This document shows positions 6,449 to 10,241 of a DNA stretch of 10,241 bases, piece after piece. Source of the DNA: an uncultured Lachnospiraceae bacterium (GTDB taxonomy: Bacteria; Bacillota; Clostridia; Lachnospirales; Lachnospiraceae). The position numbers and the translations under genes were made by a program. The first letter of the stretch is position 1. Each line of letters opens with the position of its first letter. The notes under the pieces were generated by a model, which saw only the letters and a program-made list of their open reading frames with translations, had not been told where the DNA came from and made no database searches. Location of the stretch: contig CAPQSW010000004.1 in the NCBI GenBank assembly GCA_948688495.1, positions 39,879 through 50,119 of the forward strand. The letters run 5' to 3'.

Positions 6449-6805
6449 ATGTTGTTTGTAGAATACCCAAAATGCTCTACCTGTCAGAAAGCAAAAAAAT
6501 GGCTGGATGCACATAACCTGGAATATACGGACCGTCATATTGTTGAGGATCATCCCTCCTATGACGAGTTAAAAGAGTGGTACGAAAAGAGCGGGCTTCC
6601 CTTAAAAAGATTTTTTAATACCAGCGGGATTTTGTACCGGGAAATGCAATTAAAAGAAAAACTTCCCGGCATGAGCGAGGAAGAAATGCTAAAGCTGCTT
6701 GCCACGAATGGAATGCTGGTAAAACGACCGCTCATTGTTGGGGATGATATGGTACTTACCGGCTTTAAGGAAAAAGAGTGGCTCGAGAAATTTGATATTG
6801 ATTGA
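6449..6805 (+). CDS. ArsC/Spx family thioredoxin-fold protein
   Basis: 118 residues, the normal length of ArsC-like (glutaredoxin-type arsenate reductase, YffB, Spx, MgsR) proteins. The N-terminus reads MLFVEYPKCSTCQKAKKWLD, with a C9-S-T-C12 redox pair on the first helix. The family's later LVKRPLIV stretch and the C-terminal GF-K-E-K-E-W are present. Arsenate reductases of this family need the first Cys and several Arg; Spx-type proteins use the CxxC as a redox switch and bind RNA polymerase. The sequence alone does not separate the two, and no arsenic genes lie nearby, so an arsenate role is not favoured. GGAGG at 6436-6440 serves either ATG 6446 or ATG 6449; I prefer 6449 on spacing. TTG 6413 in the same frame has no binding site. 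Confidence 0.88.
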   Translation: MLFVEYPKCSTCQKAKKWLDAHNLEYTDRHIVEDHPSYDELKEWYEKSGLPLKRFFNTSGILYREMQLKEKLPGMSEEEMLKLLATNGMLVKRPLIVGDDMVLTGFKEKEWLEKFDID

Positions 6806-6901
6806 TAGGTTTTTCTTAGAACAAAGTGTGCAAGCCCACTTTAACCGCCTTACCCTCACTTTGGGGGGAATGGTTGCTTTGCGGCTATTTTTCTATAAGA
6901 C

Positions 6902-6946
6902 AAAAATAAATCCCCCCGCCCGGCATAATCCTGAGCAGGGGGATTT
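6902..6946 (-). terminator. Intrinsic terminator of the spore protein gene
   Basis: AAATCCCCC (6908-6916) pairs with GGGGGATTT (6938-6946). Read on the minus strand the stem ends in ATTT and runs into TATTTTTG, a typical U-rich tail, about 35 bases past the SASP stop. On the plus strand the tail is less T-rich, but the stem may also stop transcription from the ArsC/Spx-family gene. The plus-strand gap from 6806 to here shows nothing else. Confidence 0.75.
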
Positions 6947-6980
6947 CTATATTACAAATTCCTGTATTTTGGACACTCGA

Positions 6981-7202
6981 TTACTGCTGTCCGCCAGACA
7001 TCTGCTGTTCCTGTTTCATGATCATCTTCTTAACCATCTCACCGCCGATAGAACCAGCCTGGGCAGAAGTTAAGTCACCGTTGTAGCCTTCCTTTAAAGG
7101 TACTCCGATTTCAGATGCAACTTCCTGTTTAAAACGGTTCATAGCCTCTTTTGCCTGAGGTACTGCCATCTTGCTGGTGTTAGATCCAGAATTGCTTGTC
7201 AT
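6981..7202 (-). CDS. Alpha/beta-type small acid-soluble spore protein (SASP)
   Basis: 73 residues. SASPs coat and protect DNA in the dormant spore and are broken down at germination as an amino acid store. Family marks are A-K-E-A-M-N-R-F-K-Q-E-V-A-S-E-I-G-V (near 18-35), which contains the E-V-A-S germination protease (GPR) cleavage site, and then GYNGDLTSAQAGSIGGEMVK with the conserved L-T-S and G-S-I-G-G-x-M-V-K. The C-terminus is rich in Gln and Gly. A TTG at 7217 is in frame, but ATG 7202 is preceded by GGAGGTG and is the better start. It has its own terminator downstream and a sigma-G-like promoter upstream. It shows that the organism forms endospores. Numbered paralogues usually exist elsewhere in such genomes, so I give no symbol. 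Confidence 0.96.
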   Translation of the reverse strand: MTSNSGSNTSKMAVPQAKEAMNRFKQEVASEIGVPLKEGYNGDLTSAQAGSIGGEMVKKMIMKQEQQMSGGQQ

Positions 7203-7246
7203 TTGATTCACCTCCAAATGTTATTCTTTTTTTGTTTTACTGATAA

Positions 7247-7287
7247 GGACATCATTCCGAAATGGTTCATTCTATGGAATGATGTCC
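7247..7287. repeat. Perfect 12-bp inverted repeat in the SASP leader region
   Basis: GGACATCATTCC (7247-7258) and GGAATGATGTCC (7276-7287) are perfect complements around a 17-base loop. No T-run follows on either strand, so it is not an ordinary terminator. If SASP transcription starts upstream of 7330 the hairpin lies in its 5' untranslated leader, 45 bases before the ATG. A 9-base direct repeat, TTCCGAAAT, at 7255-7263 and 7289-7297 overlaps it. It could be an operator, an RNA stability element or a leftover of a small mobile sequence. Confidence 0.7.
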
Positions 7288-7338
7288 GTTCCGAAATTCC
7301 GTCGCTTATCATGGTGTTATTATTTGTCAAGAAAAATA

Positions 7339-7368
7339 AATTATGAATGGAAATTTATGGTGAAATGC
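7339..7368 (-). promoter_or_regulatory. Candidate sigma-G (forespore) promoter for SASP
   Basis: On the minus strand GCATT (7368-7364), 18 bases, then CATAATT (7345-7339). The sigma-G consensus known from Bacillus subtilis is about GHATR-N18-CATWHTA; this fits four of five and six of seven positions. Transcription would start near 7332 and produce a leader of about 130 bases carrying the 12-bp inverted repeat. Confidence 0.4.
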
Positions 7369-7372
7369 GACC

Positions 7373-7401
7373 TTGTTATATATGGACTTATCGTATATAA
7401 T
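7373..7401 (+). promoter_or_regulatory. Sigma-A-like promoter for the sce7726-like gene
   Basis: TTGTTA (7373-7378), a 17-base spacer and a perfect TATAAT (7396-7401). Start near 7408. It lies back to back with the SASP promoter. Confidence 0.55.
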
Positions 7402-7425
7402 AAAATGCAAGAGGAGCATGGTTCC

Positions 7426-7452
7426 ATGGATGCAGAAAATTTGAAGATTTGA
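7426..7452 (+). CDS. Possible 8-codon leader peptide before the sce7726-like gene
   Basis: AGAGGAG at 7410-7416 is the best ribosome binding site in this leader and points to ATG 7426, which opens an 8-codon frame (MDAENLKI) ending in TGA at 7450-7452. It may be a genuine short leader ORF, or chance. Confidence 0.2.
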   Translation: MDAENLKI

Positions 7453-7502
7453 AAATTGATTTTTCCGCGATAGAGATAAAATAATTGGCAGGATTACAGA
7501 AG

Positions 7503-8108
7503 ATGATGTATGACAAAGACATTCGGGAACCGCTGTTTGAGTTCCTGGAGGAATACTATGGAAAAGTACGCATTATAGAGGAAAAGAAGATGGGCAGGTC
7601 CCGGGCTGATGTGGTGATGGTATTGCCGAGTGCTGTCTGCGGACTGGAGATTAAAAGCGATGCCGATACCTATGCCAGATTGAGCCGACAGGTGAAGGAT
7701 TACGACCAGTATTACGATTATAATTATATTGTGGCAGGAACCAGCCATGCCCATCATGTGGCAGAGCATGTGCCGGGCTGGTGGGGGATTATCACGGTGG
7801 AGATGGAAGATGGCAGGCCGGATTTCTACTGCCTGCGCAGTCCACAGCAGAATCCCAAGGTGGACTGGAAGAAGAAAATGAGCCTGCTGTGGAGGCCGGA
7901 GCTTGTACATATCCAGGAATTGAACCAGATGCCCAGATATAAGGACAAAAGCAAGCAGTTTGTAATAGAGAAAATTCTTTTGAAAGTCCCAAAGGACAAG
8001 CTGTACCAGCAGATCAGCCAGGAGCTTTTTGAACGGGACTATACGAAGATTGAGGAGGAAATCAGGGCGTATAAAAAGGGAAGGCGAAAACATTCCCAAA
8101 CAAAATAA
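7503..8108 (+). CDS. sce7726 family protein, PD-(D/E)XK nuclease-like
   Basis: 201 residues. The N-terminus (MMYDKDIREPLFEFLEEYYG) and the H-V-P-G-W-W-G-I-I block near residue 91 match the sce7726 family as I know it. Residues D36 (in S-R-A-D-V-V) and E49-I-K51 (in G-L-E-I-K-S-D) are arranged as the D...ExK core of PD-(D/E)XK nucleases, followed by a helix with R-L-S-R-Q-V-K-D-Y as in restriction-like folds. Nuclease activity is inferred only; the cellular role of the family is unknown, though relatives occur near mobile elements. The C-terminal 60 residues are charged. Start: the frame opens directly after a TAA at 7482-7484; TTG 7485 has no good site, while ATG 7503 follows AGGA at 7490-7493. 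The neighbours share no clear function. Confidence 0.82.
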   Translation: MMYDKDIREPLFEFLEEYYGKVRIIEEKKMGRSRADVVMVLPSAVCGLEIKSDADTYARLSRQVKDYDQYYDYNYIVAGTSHAHHVAEHVPGWWGIITVEMEDGRPDFYCLRSPQQNPKVDWKKKMSLLWRPELVHIQELNQMPRYKDKSKQFVIEKILLKVPKDKLYQQISQELFERDYTKIEEEIRAYKKGRRKHSQTK

Positions 8109-8160
8109 AATTTTGAGGTATTGACCAGTTATTTGGCAAAATAAAAACGGAGGTAAAAAC

Positions 8161-8712
8161 ATGAAAAAAATTGGAATTTTTCTGGCAGATGGATTTGAGG
8201 AAATTGAGGGGTTGACGGTCGTGGATATTCTGCGCCGCGCCGGAATGGAAGCAAAGATGATTTCCATTATGGGCAGGAAGGAAATCTGCGGTTCCCATAA
8301 GATCAATGTAGGGGCAGATGAGCTCTTTGAGAACGTGGATTTTGCAGAGTTGGATGGAGTTGTCCTGCCGGGTGGTATGCCGGGAACGATCAATCTGGGA
8401 GAACATGCTGGAGTAAATGAAGTAATCAAATCTTTTGCGTCAGAGGAAAAGCTGGTGGCAGCGGTCTGCGCAGCGCCAAGTGTCTTAGGACAGGCAGGCC
8501 TTCTGCATGGAAAGAAGGCGACATGCTATCCGGGGTATGAGGATAAGCTTGCCGGGGCTGAGGTAGTGTATGACGAGGTGGCAGTAGCTGGAAATATCAT
8601 TACAAGCCGGGGCATGGGCACGACCATTGCTTTTGCACTTCGGATTACGGCATATCTGGCTGGGGAAGATAAGGCAAACGAGCTTGCGGAAAAAATAATT
8701 TACAAGCAATAA
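8161..8712 (+). CDS. DJ-1/PfpI (ThiJ-like) family protein
   Basis: 183 residues covering one complete DJ-1/PfpI domain. The start MKKIGIFLADGFEEIEGLTV contains the conserved G-F-E-E-I-E with E16 matching the Glu that contacts the reactive cysteine in DJ-1. The nucleophile elbow is A-A-V-C-A-A-P with C103, and V-V-L-P-G-G-M-P-G precedes it. The late S-R-G-M-G-T-T strand is also typical. Members include stress-response proteins with reported deglycase or glyoxalase activity and chaperone function; the true substrate is debated, and I do not choose one. CGGAGG stands seven or so bases before the ATG, so the start is firm. It follows the sce7726-like gene by 52 bases on the same strand; a shared transcript is possible. 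Confidence 0.95.
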   Translation: MKKIGIFLADGFEEIEGLTVVDILRRAGMEAKMISIMGRKEICGSHKINVGADELFENVDFAELDGVVLPGGMPGTINLGEHAGVNEVIKSFASEEKLVAAVCAAPSVLGQAGLLHGKKATCYPGYEDKLAGAEVVYDEVAVAGNIITSRGMGTTIAFALRITAYLAGEDKANELAEKIIYKQ

Positions 8713-8723
8713 TTTTAGGGAAT

Positions 8724-8753
8724 GAAAAGCCTCTCTAATAAATATACATGATA
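8724..8753 (+). promoter_or_regulatory. Candidate forespore (sigma-G/F-like) promoter for the pdaA-like gene
   Basis: GAAAA (8724-8728), 18 bases, then CATGATA (8747-8753). The -10 matches CATNNTA in all fixed positions; the -35 fits GHATR at four of five. Start near 8760, giving a leader of about 38 bases. In that leader TGCCC/GGGCA (8765-8769 with 8781-8785) forms a 5-bp hairpin touching the ribosome binding site. Confidence 0.35.
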
Positions 8754-8797
8754 CAAAAGAAAAATGCCCGTTTGTAATAAGGGCAGGAGTGATGATT

Positions 8798-9604
8798 ATG
8801 TTGAAAAATCTTAAAGTAACATCGTTCATCTTGGTATTGGGTATATTTGTGGGGGCTTTTTTTCTGGGACGTTTTGCGGCTCAGGTGGTACCAGTGGCAG
8901 TCACGGCAGTCCAGTCTGGGGCGGATGGCAACTGGGGCCTGAGTTTTCAGGAGGAAGGCCAGCCGCCAGTTGCTAATGCTACATTTGAGGAATTAGCGAA
9001 ATATAACGCCTTCTATGCACAGGATACCCAGGACAAAGTGCTTTATCTTACCTTTGACTGTGGGTATGAAAATGGAAATACACCGCCTATCCTGGATGCA
9101 CTGAAAAAGCACAATGCCAAGGCCACATTTTTTATTGTGGGGAATTATCTCAGTACCAGCCCGGATCTTGTGAAACGCATGGTGGAGGAAGGACATATTG
9201 TGGGAAACCATAGCTATCATCATCCAGATATGTCTACAATGGGCAAGGAGGAATTTGCAGCAGAGTTGGGGGAACTGGAGTCTTTGTATGAGCAGACCGT
9301 TGGAACGCCTATGACGAAATATTACCGTCCTCCCCAAGGGAAATACAGTGACAGCAGCCTGCAGATTGCCAAGGATTTGGGTTATAAGACTTTTTTCTGG
9401 AGCCTTGCCTATGTGGACTGGAATCAGGACAGCCAGCCCAGCCATGAAGAAGCTTTTGATAAGCTGATGGGCCGGGTGCATCCAGGAGCGATTGTCCTTT
9501 TACATAATACGTCAAAGACCAATGGAGAGATTCTTGACGAACTTCTGACAAAATGGGAGGAGCTTGGATACACCTTCAAATCCCTGGAGGAGATGGCGGG
9601 TTGA
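8798..9604 (+). CDS. pdaA: Polysaccharide deacetylase, PdaA-like spore cortex enzyme
   Basis: 268 residues. A hydrophobic N-terminal segment (about 8-36) serves as signal anchor or signal peptide. The NodB-type domain (about 75-265) shows motif 1 as T-F-D87-C-G-Y-E-N-G, motif 2 as N-H138-S-Y-H-H142-P, motif 3 as R177-P-P-Q-G, then W-S-L-A-Y-V-D-W and H228-P-G-A-I-V-L-L-H236. The Y-E-N-G after motif 1 and the V-D-W...H-P-G-A-I block are typical of PdaA, which removes acetyl from N-acetylmuramic acid so that muramic-delta-lactam can form in spore cortex. Position 88, Asp in most NodB enzymes, is Cys; PdaA proteins commonly deviate here (Asn in B. subtilis). ATG 8798 is chosen because AGGAG (8785-8789) lies eight bases before it; GTG 8789 and ATG 8792 are too close. 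The 3' end overlaps the convergent DUF2812 gene by 29 bases. Confidence 0.85.
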   Translation: MLKNLKVTSFILVLGIFVGAFFLGRFAAQVVPVAVTAVQSGADGNWGLSFQEEGQPPVANATFEELAKYNAFYAQDTQDKVLYLTFDCGYENGNTPPILDALKKHNAKATFFIVGNYLSTSPDLVKRMVEEGHIVGNHSYHHPDMSTMGKEEFAAELGELESLYEQTVGTPMTKYYRPPQGKYSDSSLQIAKDLGYKTFFWSLAYVDWNQDSQPSHEEAFDKLMGRVHPGAIVLLHNTSKTNGEILDELLTKWEELGYTFKSLEEMAG

Positions 9605-10241
9605 GGTCGCAACGTTTCGTTTCTTTGCGATACCAGTAAAGTGCTTTCAGGCTGAAATAGCCATAACCGATTGCAATCACAAGCAGCATAAGAGGGAAGA
9701 TGCCGCCAATCATTCTGCCTAGCGCAAAAGGCAGTTCAAACAGGAATGCCATCAGGAACTTTAAGCCGTTTAGTTCCCAAAGTCCCGGCGTGTAGAACAG
9801 ATTTTTCCAGCCGGTGGGGGAAGGGAAATGGAAATTGTTCCAATATGCAATAAACAGCGGAAGATATATAGCAAACATCATTAACCAGTAGCTGGAAATC
9901 CGGCGGTAGCGGGCTGCCTTGGAAGGGGAATCGGAGAAGATTTCTTCCTGGCAGTCCGGGCGCGTTCTCTCAAAATACTGGTTCCCTTCTGATTTCTTAC
10001 CGGCGACATGATGCCAGCCGTAATCTTCAAATAAGGTCAGGTAATCCATGAAATCTTCCCTTTTGGAAAAGGTACGGAAATCCATCCGCACCAGAGGCAG
10101 GTGTTGTTCTGCGTTTGCGGCAGAAGGAAGTTCCTCAAATACATATTGTCCCAGGGATGATACATGTTTCAGGCGGTAGCCCTGGGCGATGATGGCGTTA
10201 ATCCATGCTTCTTCTTTGTCAATATTTATAAATATTTTGAA
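9576..10241 (-). CDS. DUF2812 family membrane protein, N-terminus beyond the window
   Basis: The frame runs without a stop from the right edge (10241) to TGA at 9576-9578, showing 221 residues. Visible N-terminal sequence (FKIFINIDKEEAWINAIIAQ, then G-Y-R-L-K-H-V) and the later V-R-M-D-F-R-T-F, F-E-D-Y-G-W-H-H-V-A-G and Q-Y-F-E-R blocks are characteristic of DUF2812, a roughly 100-residue soluble domain that occurs in related repeats. Three hydrophobic segments follow near visible residues 118-134, 157-175 and 180-200. A GTG at 10091 could act as an internal start, but conserved family sequence continues upstream, so the true start lies outside. DUF2812 genes in Firmicutes usually follow a PadR-type repressor gene, which would then lie just past the right edge. 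Function unknown. Confidence 0.9.
   Translation of the reverse strand, partial: FKIFINIDKEEAWINAIIAQGYRLKHVSSLGQYVFEELPSAANAEQHLPLVRMDFRTFSKREDFMDYLTLFEDYGWHHVAGKKSEGNQYFERTRPDCQEEIFSDSPSKAARYRRISSYWLMMFAIYLPLFIAYWNNFHFPSPTGWKNLFYTPGLWELNGLKFLMAFLFELPFALGRMIGGIFPLMLLVIAIGYGYFSLKALYWYRKETKRCDLNPPSPPGI

Noticed and set aside
6449..6805. Dedicated arsenic resistance function
   Set aside because: No arsR, arsB or acr3 gene is nearby and the family includes many non-arsenate members, so the CxxC alone does not support it.
6735..7073. A 112-codon plus-strand frame after the ArsC/Spx-type gene
   Set aside because: It overlaps that gene's end, the minus-strand terminator and the SASP gene in other frames, and shows no family pattern.
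7494..8429. A 311-codon open frame on the minus strand
   Set aside because: It lies opposite two well-supported genes (sce7726-like and DJ-1/PfpI), has no ribosome binding site and a composition typical of an antisense shadow.
8993..9481. A 162-codon minus-strand frame
   Set aside because: It is fully antisense to the deacetylase domain, with its His-rich runs arising from the reverse complement of that gene.

Overview
The window looks like chromosomal DNA of an anaerobic, endospore-forming member of class Clostridia, most likely a Lachnospiraceae-type organism. This is inferred from an alpha/beta-type small acid-soluble spore protein, a PdaA-like cortex deacetylase, a LytTR/DUF3021 pair, strong AGGAGG-type ribosome binding sites and moderate G+C. 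No gene allows a species call.

Layout. (1) 1-241, minus: 5' part of a small two-helix membrane protein, leaving the window at its left edge. (2) 446-4216, plus: an apparent operon of a DUF2142 polytopic membrane protein, a fused GT2 glycosyltransferase-GtrA protein and the ribosomal methyltransferase RlmH. A good sigma-A-like promoter lies in front. (3) 4217-4566: a non-coding stretch carrying a series of compact hairpins. I read it as a candidate ORF-less IS200/IS605-type element with an omega-RNA/HEARO-like RNA. Its last hairpin supplies the stop codon and final residues of the next gene. (4) 4567-5028, minus: CYTH/triphosphate tunnel protein. (5) 5172-5323, minus: a short frameshifted coding remnant, possibly from a transposase. 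(6) 5319-6237, minus: a DUF3021 membrane protein and a LytTR regulator, translationally coupled, matching the LytTR Regulatory System layout. (7) 6449-6805, plus: ArsC/Spx-family thioredoxin-fold protein. (8) 6981-7202, minus: spore protein SASP with its own terminator. (9) 7503-8108, plus: sce7726-like protein with a PD-(D/E)XK-type motif. (10) 8161-8712, plus: DJ-1/PfpI protein. (11) 8798-9604, plus: PdaA-like deacetylase. (12) 9576-10241, minus: DUF2812 membrane protein, cut by the right edge and overlapping the pdaA-like gene tail to tail.

How the genes work together. The DUF2142 gene and the GT2-GtrA fusion together supply the three activities of a Gtr-type system (lipid-linked sugar synthesis, flipping, transfer outside the membrane), so they probably decorate a surface polymer. 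The LytTR and DUF3021 proteins probably act as a DNA-binding regulator and its membrane-bound antagonist. The SASP and pdaA-like genes both belong to late sporulation, and each is preceded by a sequence resembling a forespore sigma-G promoter. The remaining genes look like independent housekeeping or accessory functions.
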